Shown: in pieces, positions 10,110 to 20,466 of the stretch
Layout of the letters: the number at the start of each line of letters is the position of its first letter
Numbering within the stretch: the first letter of the stretch is position 1
Assembly: GCF_001411555.2 (NCBI RefSeq)
Contig: NC_049909.1
Coordinates: forward strand, 18,400,623-18,464,622
DNA length: 64,000 bases
Direction of reading: 5' to 3'
Source of the DNA: Juglans regia
Taxonomy: Eukaryota; Streptophyta; Magnoliopsida; Fagales; Juglandaceae
Notes under the pieces: model-generated
What the model saw: the letters and a program-made list of their open reading frames with translations, nothing else
Databases searched by the model: none
What the model was told of the DNA's origin: nothing
Made by a program: the position numbers and the translations under genes

Positions 10110-12360
10110 GATGGCGAAACAGAGTTGTTTGAAACTTGTCGCTTGGTAGATCTGTTCAATCAGCTCGCGGGGAGTGGTGGCGTTGGGTAGATAGAGGAGC
10201 GTCGCAAGGTGGCGCTGAACAGAGAGACGTCATCGTAAGGTGGTGCTGGGAAGAGGAAGGCGACGCGGGTTCATGGCGAGGGAGAGTGGGTTTCGCTAGA
10301 TTCAAATATGGTTTGCTCCGTTCAATGAGCTCGCAGGGAGGGTGGCGCTGGGCAGACGGAGGAGTGTTGCTCAGTGGTGCTGAAGAGAGACACGACATCT
10401 ATGGCGCCCTCGACCCCCACGTGTTATTTTTGTGGAGTTCGTGACTCGGGGATGTTGACTACACGGATCACGCACCCTAACGACCAGTGCTCAGAGTGTG
10501 TACAATATGCAATAAGTGTATAAAATAATATTCACAGCGGATAAATAATAAGGTATTTCTTTATTAAGTACCAGAATTGTTCCAAAACAGTAAAATAACT
10601 TTACAAGAATTATACAGTCATCCGACAGATAAATTAAAGACAGAAAATAACATAAGGGAAACAAATCCCATAACACTGAACAATATCTCATCAACTCAAA
10701 CTTTCGGCGGAGCTGATCTCTCGGGTTCATACTCGGGCTCTGCGTCAGATTCTACGGTACCATAAGACGGAACCGTAGGGTAAAACACCACAATAAAATT
10801 ATGACATCTCAGCAAGAAATTAATCAAAAAAACATCCAAGAGATTTAAAACACATTAATATAATCACGCGTCCCATACGGACAAATATGCAGAAAAACAA
10901 AACCTGATTCATTTTTTCTAAAAATACACTTTTAATCACTCACGCCAAAAATCCCATCTAACCCTGTCATAACCTTTATTATGAAATTATGCATGCACCA
11001 CGGTCTTCCCTATGGACCTTCCGCACGCCCTGACTCTCATCGTCACACTACGGGTAACGTCCGTGCATGAGACTTCGTAACGAGCGATGCCCAGTTCCTC
11101 ACCCAGCCCGTACATGGCTAAGTATTCTCTAACCTCGCTAGCCAAAAGGTCACGGAATCGGTACGAGAACGTTACCGTCTCGTCCGTTCCTGTCGTCGTC
11201 CTGCGACAACTTAGGCCGACGCACGGCGGCGCCGGGCTGAGGCCTTAAGCCGTTCGGCGTGAGGTGGTCTGCCTACAGCGTACGCCGAAGGAGAGAGGGT
11301 GGAGAGAGAGGGTTACGGGGAAATGAGAGGAAAAGAGAGGGGTCTGGGTATTTAACCCAGTCCTTTCGTCTGGGGGTCTACACGACGATCTAACGACAAA
11401 TAATTAAAACACTGATTTGAAGATGCGTAAAACATTAACTTAATTAAAAGTACTTAGAGGAATTAAGGTAGATATTATTTTAAACTAACTTTAGTTTATA
11501 AAATAGTATTCTTCATCATTAATAAAATGATGAAGTCTCACTTAACATATTTAAAAGGGTTGAACCATTTAATTAATAAAAGTTCTCAACATAATTTAAA
11601 TCCCATAATATCTTAAATAATTGAAATCATTTTAATAATAATATTAAAATGATTTCCGGCAATTATAATATTTTTGGAGCTCTTTAATAATATTATGATT
11701 GTCGTATTTAAGATCAAATATTAATTCAACAATGATGGAAATACTCCTTATAAATATTTCCAGCATATTTAAAACACCGGGCGTGCCCTAGAAGTCACAC
11801 GATATCTTTCGAGACACGCTATCATGGTTCGACACGCATAACGTGACTCGCAATCGGTAGTGAGAAAGGCAGATGATCACATAATCTCTGCCATTAGGGT
11901 TTGCTTACGTCATCAAGATGAAACATACGTCAAAAAGAGAGAAGCGTACGTAAGAAGAAGGAGCTGGGTATTACACAACACACACACACACAGGCTGGTC
12001 TTCTTGCACACGGGTTGGGCTTAATTAAAACACACACACAGCCCAACGACAAATTAAAAAGTCCAACCAAAAAAATACACCAGATTAAACATAAATAAAA
12101 TAAATAAATACACAAATAAAATAAAACAAATACAATTAAGTAAAAACTATGGATTTGAAACACAAGAAAATTAGGAATCTCACAACGTCGCCGGGAGGTG
12201 CTAGGCAGAGGAAGCTGAAGCGGATTGTTGTCGAGGGAGGAGGGTTTCACTAGACAAATTTGAATGGAGATGAAAATTCAAAACTGACATTTTGTTTAGA
12301 ATCAAAATGCACGTTTTGGTTCAGTAGCCACGCAAGGTTTGCAATGTGTGCACTGTTATA
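10110..12360. repeat. GC-rich repeat, copy 2 (split by insertion)
   Basis: The left part (10110-10399) matches copy 1 at 6.48-6.72 kb, including 'aggtggcgctgaacagagag', 'gctccgttcaatgagctcgc' and 'gggcagacggaggag'. The right part (12185-12360) matches copy 1 at about 6.72-6.90 kb, including 'gtcgccgggaggtgct' and 'gcacgttttggttc'. Copy 1 shows the undisturbed order, so the 1.8 kb between is a later insertion. Confidence 0.65.
10400..12184 (-). mobile_element. Probable solo LTR inside GC-rich repeat copy 2
   Basis: Compared with copy 1, the inserted block is 1785 bp. It is flanked by 'acatc' (10395-10399) and 'acgtc' (12185-12189), a 5-bp duplication with one transition. Read on the minus strand it begins TGTGAGATTCC and ends CCATA, close to but not exactly the TG...CA of LTRs. 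A TATA-like 'gttaaata' (rc of 11349-11356) lies in a GC-rich promoter-like zone. No gag or pol reading frame is present. This fits a solo LTR of a Ty3/gypsy-like element, oriented minus. A non-LTR explanation is not excluded because the 3' dinucleotide is atypical. Confidence 0.5.
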
Positions 12361-12399
12361 ATGACTGATCATAGAAGAACTATACATTATTTCATAGCA

Positions 12400-13530
12400 A
12401 ATGAGAGTGGAGGCCCTGTTTGGTTTGCTTAAATTTTAAAGAGGGATGCTACTTATCATTCTACGCCACACACGTTATATATTTTAAAATTATTTTTATT
12501 TTATTCTTATTAATCTAATCGAGTTATTCTACTCATCATCTATACACTACATACTTATTATAGAAAAAATAAAAAATAAAATAAAATAAGTGTACTGTAT
12601 AGTGTGTAAGGATGATAAGTAGAATTATTCAATTTTAAAAATCTAATTTTAGTACAAACATCTTTTAAACTTAAAAGAAAAAAATAATTACAAACTTTTT
12701 TTTGGTCGTCTACCTAGATTTTTACTGAGAAGTTAAAAATTAAAAATTAAAACAAGTTTTACAAAAAATTAAAATAATTATATTCAAATCATTTTTTAAA
12801 ATAATTCGAATAATTTTTAAGTTTATTTTTTTTAAAAATATTTATTTATCTACACAAAACTCTATAAATATGCAGCATCATAATACGTGTTTTTATTTTA
12901 AAAAAAAATCCTCAAAATTTCGTTAACTAAACAAATTCCATTTGCTAACTTCTCCATCGTCCATTATAATTTTTATATACGATTTTTACATCATTAGAAA
13001 ATGTATCAACTCTTTCTAAATAGATCTCATCTCAAAATTCTTAATTAATTTTATCTCATCTTATTTTCATGTGTAATGTTCGATACAGTCATAAGTTATA
13101 CTAGCACCACACACATCTTTTGAAAAAGAGTATAATTCACTATTAAAAAATAAATTTTTACAAATAAATCATATATTTATTCATTTCTTTTCAAAAAATG
13201 TGTACAACGGTTACACTTTTTATGACTGCAAATATCATTTTTTTATTTCCAAACACAATCCAATTCAAATATTTTCAAATTAATCATTACAATTTTTTCA
13301 AATTAATCATTATAAATTTTTTAAATTTTAAAAAATTATTATTTTTTAATTTTTAAACAAAAATAATATTATAAAATAATATTTTAATAATATTTTAATT
13401 TTAAAATATTTTTTATTTAATTTTTAATTTTTTAAAATTTAAAAAATACTCAATTTAATCAATTTTATTATTATTTTATTCATAAAATTTTCATTCCATC
13501 TCGCTTCTCACGACACCTATGGAAAAGCAT
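12400..13530. repeat. MITE-rich AT block upstream of GBSSI
   Basis: Several element types are packed here. A 'gctacttatcatt' element spans about 12445-12630, with its inverted end 'gatgataagtagaattattc'. A 'ttgaaaaagagtataattcactatt' element is at about 13080-13250, related to one at 52.1 kb. A Tourist-like element spans about 13243-13525 ('ccaaacacaatcc' at its start). No coding sequence is seen. Confidence 0.5.
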
Positions 13531-13748
13531 TGACGGGAATGGAATCCCGATCGCTCTGACATGTTGAGTTTGTTGGTTTCCTCAAACGGGGGCCCCCCGA
13601 GTCGTCTTCAATCAACCTGAACCGCAAATGCAATGCAATTATGCAAGCCTCCACGGTGTCGTTTTCTTCCACTTGTGTCGTTTTATTTCAAAACAAAAGC
13701 AAAACTATCTACCTCTGGAGGTGGGCTGAGCTGACAAGCGGGCCCACC

Positions 13749-13812
13749 CACGTGCCCGCCTACCAAACCTAGGAAACCGGAGATAAATAAACCATCCCTA
13801 TGTCGCCACGTG
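13749..13812 (+). promoter_or_regulatory. GBSSI promoter: two G-boxes and TATA-like box
   Basis: CACGTG palindromes lie at 13749-13754 and 13807-13812, with a TATA-like 'ataaata' at 13783-13789 between them. G-boxes bind bZIP/bHLH factors in plants. The second one may fall near or just upstream of the transcription start. A likely 5'-UTR exon follows, with an intron from 13980 ('gag|gtttaag') to the acceptor at 14637. That arrangement is common for GBSSI genes. The transcription start itself is not defined. Confidence 0.4.
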
Positions 13813-13979
13813 TCATGGCACTAAATCTTTGTGCGCAAGTACAAATAATAGCTCTTCGGTGCTCGCCCTCTCACAGTCACGGAAAGTCGGAAAGCCAACC
13901 TGACAGTTGACAGACGATTGTCAGCTGCTCTATTCTGAGACTGAGAAGTGATTAGAAGAACACTCCCTCACTCTTTGAG

Positions 13980-14637
13980 GTTTAAGGTTGCAACTTTTAA
14001 GTACCCAGATGATCTACGATTTTGTAACCAAACTTTGCTAGAAAATTTCTGGGATGTTCGGTTTCCTATGATGCTTTCAGTTCCTTGATGTTATCAGAAA
14101 TCAAGTTGAGAGATTTTCTCAGTTTGATGTGATTTTGAAAGTGACAAGGAAAAAAAATGGAGAATTAGGCTTACTGATCCTGGGTCTGACTGTGTTTCTC
14201 ATTTTCTCGTCTGGGTTATGTTTGTTGTCATGAGCAAGTGTTAAATTTGCTTTCCTTAGCTATTTTTGTGCCATACGCTGAAGTGTTGGTTTTAGAGTCT
14301 GAAAATTATATCTGTTTTCGTAGAACTCTTGCTTAGTGGGCTCTGCTTTGTTGTCATCTTTGAGACATGTCAGGTCCGAATCAACCTTAATTTCACTACT
14401 AAAAAACTTAAATTTATTTGTTACAAGCGATTTGATTATCTGATTACTCCACAAAAACAATCCTGATCATCTAAGGGCGTGTTGCTTGTCTTGATAACAT
14501 TTGTCGTCAGTTTCTTAATTGAAAGCTCGATACCTACCTGAATTTCACAGTAATTTTCCATTTCATGATCAGCATCGTGATTTTTAATTATTATATATGT
14601 TGAGCATTTTGTGAACTACTTTTGTTATTCATGTCAG
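13980..14637 (+). other. Probable 5'-UTR intron of GBSSI
   Basis: A donor-like 'ctttgag|gtttaagg' at 13980 and an acceptor 'attcatgtcag' ending at 14637 bracket 658 bp with no coding signal. The exon then runs 16 bases to the ATG at 14654. Leader introns are usual in plant GBSSI genes. The donor choice is less certain than the acceptor. Confidence 0.45.
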
Positions 14638-14653
14638 ACCAAGGGCATTATTG

Positions 14654-17600
14654 ATGGCCACGGTGACCGCCTCCCACTTTGTATCAAGAACTTCACATGC
14701 CAGCAGTCATGGAAGTTCAGGATCAGAAACTAAAGCAAACTTGGCACAAATGGGGCTCAGGAGCCAAGCAATGACCCATAATGGGTTAAGATCTTTGAAC
14801 AAGTTGGATATGCTACAGATGAGAACCAATGCAAAAGCAATTGCCGGGCAAGCAAAAAGCAGAGTAGGAAACACTCAGAAGGATAGGCCTGCTGGGAAAA
14901 TTATATGTGAACAAGGAATGAATTTGGTCTTTGTGGGAGCTGAAGTAGGTCCATGGAGCAAAACCGGTGGACTTGGTGATGTTCTCGGAGGACTGCCACC
15001 CGCAATGGCGGTAATAAGCGGAGTTCTCTTTCACTGTTTAGTTATTCTCATTGCTTGATTTGCAATTGTAATTTGTAGCTGTTCTGGTATAAGTTGGGGT
15101 ATATGGTTGGATATGTTTGATGATTTATTATGGCAATTAATGTCTAGGCTAAGGGGCACCGAGTTATGACAATCTCTCCACGCTATGACCAGTACAAAGA
15201 TGCATGGGACACTGAAGTTCTAGTTGAGGTAAATATCCAGGGTTATGTTTTCGAAAATGATTTATACACTCCTAGAATATACAAGCTTGGTACACTTTTT
15301 TTGAAAAAAGAATGAGAAATGTGAATCAAATGAAAAAAGTAACTTTTTCATGGTAGACTACTTTTTCTAAAGAAAGTCCACAGAACTTCACAGCCTATCT
15401 AGTATCTAGGATTCTTTTTATGTTTATGGAGATTCTTCCTTTTTGCGGGGATCATGTCTTGCTCAATTTTCTAGGCTTATGACTTCCCCCTGATTGTTCT
15501 CTAACTTCTCTCATTTGCAGATAAAAGTTGGGGATAGACTGGAAACTGTTCGCTTCTTCCACTGCTACAAACGAGGAGTTGATCGTGTATTTGTGGATCA
15601 CCCAATGTTCCTTGAGAAGGTTTTCTTTTCTTTTTGTTTTTTTAGCACCAAAATCTTGGGTATGAGCCACACTTAAAATAGTGGAATATTCATCTGATGT
15701 TTGACTTTCTGAATACTCCAGGTATGGGGTAAAACTGGATCCAAAATCTATGGCCCCAGAGCTGGGCTGGATTACCAAGATAACCAACTTCGTTTCAGCT
15801 TGTTGTGCCAGGTAACTTATCCATTGCTCCCTTTATTTTATTTACCATTTTCAAACTTCAGCCATTGAATTGGGATGAAAATTGAAGAAAGCATAAAATT
15901 GACTTTGCTGATGGTGATGGCACACAACAAATGTGAATTTTTCCCAATTATCTGTCATCTCTTAAGGTGAAAAAAATTTTTGTTTCATTACTTTAAACTG
16001 TGATTTTTTTTTGTGTTACTTGCAATACACTGGCAAAGAGCTCCTATGTACCGTGTTATTGCCTACAAGTTTTTGCTTGATGATTCAATTAAGCCAGACT
16101 TTCAACCCATGCTCTGCCAACTTTAAAGTGCTCATCTACTAGTGATTAATTTGTAACACAATGTTTGAAGTCTTTAGTATGACATTTTTAAACCGAAAAA
16201 TGATTCAGCCTACTCATGTTGGTTCCCATCTCATCATGCATTCAGTATGCAGTTGTAGTCTGGTAGCTGATCTATCTCATAGTTCTCAACTTTGGCATCT
16301 AGGATAACTCAAATAAACTTCCCCCCACCTCCTAATTTCTTACCTTTCAGGCTGCTCTGGAGGCACCAAGGGTTCTGAACCTAAACAGCAGTGAATATTT
16401 CTCTGGACCATATGGTGCGGACCCCTTCTTCATTTCTTAAAAAATTTGATATTTCTGTCGATAAATAGCTTCATTAAGGATCTTCCTTTCTGCCCCTTGC
16501 AGGGGAGGATGTTGTCTTTATTGCTAATGATTGGCACACTGCTCTTCTTCCGTGCTACCTGGAAACCATGTACAAACCAAGGGGAATTTACCAAACTGCC
16601 AAGGTAAGGTGCTATTGCTTCGAAGTGCCATCTAATGAAATGGTGCTTAAACTTGACTCTTCATTACTTAGGGGCTAACGCAGCTTGATAAATGATGGCA
16701 GGTTGTTTTCTGTATCCACAACATAGCCTACCAGGGCAGATTTGCCTTTCCAGACTTCTCGCTTCTCAATTTGCCTGATCAATTCAAGGGTTCTTTTGAC
16801 TTTATTGATGGGTAAGTCTCTTAAATGATTCTTGTTTGTATTAGAACGAGTTTCAAATAGACAAGATTTGGGGAATTATCCTCTTGCTAAATGTGGTGCT
16901 AATATTTCTGTTGTCTATTTGGGGAATTATCCTCTTGCTAAATGTGTTGTTAATATTTCTGTGGTGCAGGCATGAAAAGCCAGTCAAGGGAAGGAAAATC
17001 AATTGGATGAAGGCCGGAATATTAGAATCAGACAGGGTCGTAACTGTGAGCCCATACTATGCCCAGGAACTTCTTTCTGGCGTTGAAAAAGGTGTTGAAT
17101 TGGATAACATCATTCGTAAGACTGGCATCACTGGTATTGTGAATGGGATGGATGTTCAAGAATGGAATCCGGCCACTGACAAATACGTAGATGTGAAGTA
17201 TGATGCCACAACTGTAAGTAACTTGCAAAAAACTCATGAGCTCCTTTGGAAATCTGCCTGTAAAAATCATTACTTATGGGTATTATATATGATTTATAGG
17301 TTATGGATGCAAAGCCTTTATTAAAGGAAGCCCTTCAAGCAGAAGTTGGGTTGCCTGTTGACAGAAATATTCCTTTGATAGGCTTCATTGGAAGATTGGA
17401 AGAGCAGAAAGGTTCAGATATTCTGGCAGCGGCTATTCCAAAGTTTATTGGGGAGGATGTTCAAGTCGTAGTCCTTGTAAGTCATTTAGGATGTTCTCTC
17501 TCCTAAAGTGTAGCTGCTGCAACAGGCACCATATCGAGTTTGACAATGGAATCTTTTGTTTCTATCAGGGAACCGGCAAAAAACCCATGGAGAAGCAAAT

Positions 17601-18473
17601 TGAAATGCTGGAGATAATGTATCCCGACAAGGCCAGGGGAGTGGCAAAATTTAATGTCCCCTTGGCTCATATGATTATTGCTGGGGCTGATTTTGTACTT
17701 CTCCCAAGTAGATTTGAACCATGTGGTCTCATTCAGTTGCATGCTATGCGATATGGAACGGTAGAGCCCTTACCCTCTCTCGCTCTCTCTCTCTCTCTCT
17801 ACCACGTGAGCTCACTTGACAAACTCTGCATAGCTTTAATCAATCACTTATTGTATAACTTGTCCACAGGTGCCTATTTGTGCCTCGACCGGGGGGCTTG
17901 TAGACACTGTCAAAGAAGGTTTTACAGGATTTCAGATGGGAGCTTTCAATGTTGAAGTAAGCTAATGAATTTTCCTGCTTCTCCGTGACACCAAAGTGCA
18001 TCAATTCCTCTCTATTTCTCTGTTCTACTTCATATGGAAACTAATGAATCCGTGTTGCCGGTATGCTTTACAGTGTGACGTTCTTGATCCAGCTGATGTG
18101 AATGCAATAGCAGCAACTGTCAAGAGAGCTCTTGCAACCTATGGTACCCCTGGCTTGAAAGAGATCATCCAGAATTGCATGGCCCAAGATCTTTCATGGA
18201 AGGTCAGTATAATATTCGCCCTTTGGGATGCTTGTTCCATATGTAAAGTTTACTTGCATTCTATCAAGAAAGTTTTCTATTGCTCAAGTTAGCTTGTTAA
18301 AGCTTGAATTAAAGAAAACATTTCTCTATCTCACTGGTTTGAATCGTACGATGCAGGGACCAGCCAGACTATGGGAAAAGATGCTGCTGAGCCTGGGGGT
18401 TGCAGGCGGTGAACCTGGAAATGAAGGAGAGGAAATTGCTCCTCTTGCCAAGGAAAATGTTGCCGCTCCTTGA
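14654..18473 (+). CDS. GBSS1: Granule-bound starch synthase 1 (waxy)
   Basis: Transfers glucose from ADP-glucose to long amylose chains inside starch granules (EC 2.4.1.242). Coding exons: 14654-15010, 15148-15228, 15521-15619, 15722-15811, 16351-16414, 16503-16603, 16702-16811, 16970-17213, 17300-17476, 17569-17760, 17870-17956, 18074-18202, 18357-18473. The sum is 1848 bp (615 aa), the usual family length. A Ser/Thr-rich plastid transit peptide precedes the mature start near '[15 protein letters not shown]'. The GT5 domain follows with the ADP-glucose-binding KTGGL (Lys103). The GT1-like C-terminal half has '[11 protein letters not shown]', 'PSRFEPCGL' and the second 'STGGL' (about 511). 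The start is the ATG at 14654, because the frame's first codon (14651) is TTG. All exons join in phase with GT/AG borders and no defect is seen. A 3' UTR with 'aataag'-like signals follows near 18660-18720. Confidence 0.97.
16867..16968 (+). repeat. 51-bp tandem duplication at an intron 3' end in GBSSI
   Basis: Two adjacent near-identical units lie at 16867-16917 and 16918-16968, both with 'tttggggaattatcctcttg'. They differ at a few sites. The second ends in the used acceptor 'gtggtgcag', while the first ends 'gttgtcta' and lacks AG. The duplication therefore doubles the branch-point/pyrimidine region but leaves a single splice site. Confidence 0.75.
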
Positions 18474-18829
18474 GCACCACATCCAATATCCTGTAATCTA
18501 CCAGTATTAAGTACACTAACAAGTCTGGCCACGACGCTTTCACCTCATTCAAGTATCAATCCATGAGCAAAAGCAACATGCCTGATGAAGAACTCACCGC
18601 TGTTTTGCAGTATTTTGAGGGTTAATGGTCTTTAAAGCTGTGTGTGTATAAAAGTGATTTAATAAGATCTTGTTTTGGAAGTTAGTGCTTAAAAATGCTT
18701 TTAAGCAATATGTAAGTAAATAAATCTAGTTTTTGTGCTGGCAAGTGAAGTGCCTCTTTCTCCTGCATATTCACAATCTTCATCACAGTTAATTGGTTGC
18801 TCTTAGATGGCTGTTAGAGATACAAAGGG

Positions 18830-19480
18830 ATCTCATACATTGATGTGGCATATAATTAGTGTGCCACGTGTCTATTTTTCCTAATCATTCTTCACTTTCC
18901 CTCTCTCTCCTCTTTCCCCCTTTAGTCGTGCGCCTCACACAACTCGATCTCCCAGCCACAGCAGCGCCACCCTAGCTTGTCGCCAACCACCACTAGTGGT
19001 CGTTCCCCCTCACCAGTGACCTCCCGACTGAACCCAGTCCCTTCACAGTGCAGCCCCTCTCCCTCTCCTCCTCTAGAAATCGAACCCTTCTCATACGGCT
19101 TCTCCCTCTAGCCACTGTAAACGCCATCATCGTAGCCCAACTGGGCCACTGCACCCAGTTCCTCATCAAACATAAGCTTCTCTCCCAACTACCGAAACCC
19201 CTCTTTCTCTCTCATTTCTCCTTGAGCAACTCCTTCCTCTCTCGATAAAAGCGTTGCCTCTCTCAATAACCTCCTTAGCGATGCTGCAAGCTGGCGGTTC
19301 CGCTTGGACCGCTAGTGTCTTATGTCCGACCACCCCTGGCCAGCAAGGGGAGTGGCCATGGGGAGATGGAAGGGTGTGGGAACGCTCACGCGCGGGGTTG
19401 GGGGGGGAGAGTGGGGAAAAGAAAAAAAAAATAAGGAGAAATGTGGCACACTGGTTGCCACATTAGTGTGTGAAATTTTT
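18830..19480. mobile_element. Non-autonomous TIR element with GC-rich core
   Basis: The left end reads 'aaagggatctcatacattga' then 'tgtggcatataattagtgtg' and 'ccac'. The reverse complement of the right end reads 'aaaggaatttcac...' then 'actaatgtggcaaccagtgt' and 'gccac'. These are imperfect terminal inverted repeats. The ~550-bp core is unusually GC-rich against AT-rich flanks. No transposase and no recognisable gene product is present. No clear target-site duplication could be fixed. A Pack-MULE-like element is possible. Confidence 0.5.
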
Positions 19481-19591
19481 TTGTGAAATTCCTTTATATA
19501 TATAGTGTTTTCCTTGCTTTTATATTCATTCCAAAGGATTGGATCCTATAATTGGTTTCAGATCAAATGGGTTGGGTCCTAAAACTTCTCA

Positions 19592-19804
19592 AACGGACTC
19601 GACCTTGTTCAAACTCAAGTTGCCCCTGAAATAATTCTCGAAGTCAGTGGAATTCAATGAACGGTTAGGATCAATACTTGGAGATATCGCAGACTGTGTG
19701 TTCCCTACATGATAAACAGCTGGAGCCTGGGAGTAATCATACGAATGATTAAGCTTTATGTTTGGCACGCTGGGCCACCCCGAAGATGTTTCAAAAAATT
19801 TCAT
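19592..19804 (-). pseudogene. Unrecognised coding-like fragment
   Basis: A 71-residue minus-strand frame has balanced composition rather than the low complexity of its surroundings ('GWPSVPNIKLNHSYDYSQAP', 'DPNRSLNSTDFENYFRGNL'). An acceptor-like 'cagagctag' lies just upstream on that strand. It reads like part of a transcription-factor-type disordered region, but I cannot name a family. It may be an exon remnant or chance. Confidence 0.3.
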
Positions 19805-19809
19805 TTCTA

Positions 19810-20466
19810 GCTCTGTTCTTCACTATTCATAAAAAATTTTCTAGCTTTTTTACCGCATAAAACGCAGAGTCACCGAAAGGTAGTCGTTTTGTTTTTTTTT
19901 TTGTTGCATGTAGGCCACGTATTCTGCGCTGGTTTCCCTTTCAGCCAGAGAAAGGAAGAAACATAAATACAAATAAAAGAAAACGTAGTTACCCTTTACC
20001 GCATAAAAAGCTTTTCCTGGTCTGGAAATGGTGACCATGTGAAGGGTGTCGGAGAACAAGCCTTGGGCCCCGCCTCAATCCTGCGTCATAACCATCCCCG
20101 CAGAGAGAATCAATCAGAATCAAACAAATTACGTTCCTCTATGCTTCTTTAAGAAAATGACAAGACGGCTACTGTCTCACAGTCAAGAGCCTCGCGCACT
20201 TACACATCCTGCTCCATAATCACACTTGCAAGTTACCCGTCTCTCTCTCTCTCTCTCTCGGTCTAGTAGTCTACAGCGTTCCCGGTTGCAGTCCACACGT
20301 ACGGTCTCAGACTCGCATTGGCTGCTTGCTATCCATTTCTCGCTCGTATCCTTACAGCTTTACTCTTTTTTAAGAGCCGCAGCTGCATAACTTTTCAGTT
20401 TGCTCACCCCTAGTACTGATCAACCAAGTTTATCTCATCTTCTGCTTGAGAGAGATCCCCGATCCC
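19810..20466 (+). promoter_or_regulatory. Upstream region and 5' UTR of the glucanase gene
   Basis: A (TC)n tract at about 20240-20260, typical of plant core promoters and leaders, is followed by about 200 bp of leader up to the ATG at 20467. No clear TATA box is seen. No other gene is visible. Confidence 0.35.

Noticed and set aside
10400..12184. Helitron interpretation of the 1.8-kb insertion (starts A|TC)
   Set aside because: The other end lacks a CTRR with hairpin, and the 5-bp flanking duplication argues for an integrase-type insertion.
16884..17324. 146-aa ORF spanning a GBSSI intron and exon
   Set aside because: Its first third is intron sequence with the duplicated unit; the true exon starts at 16970.
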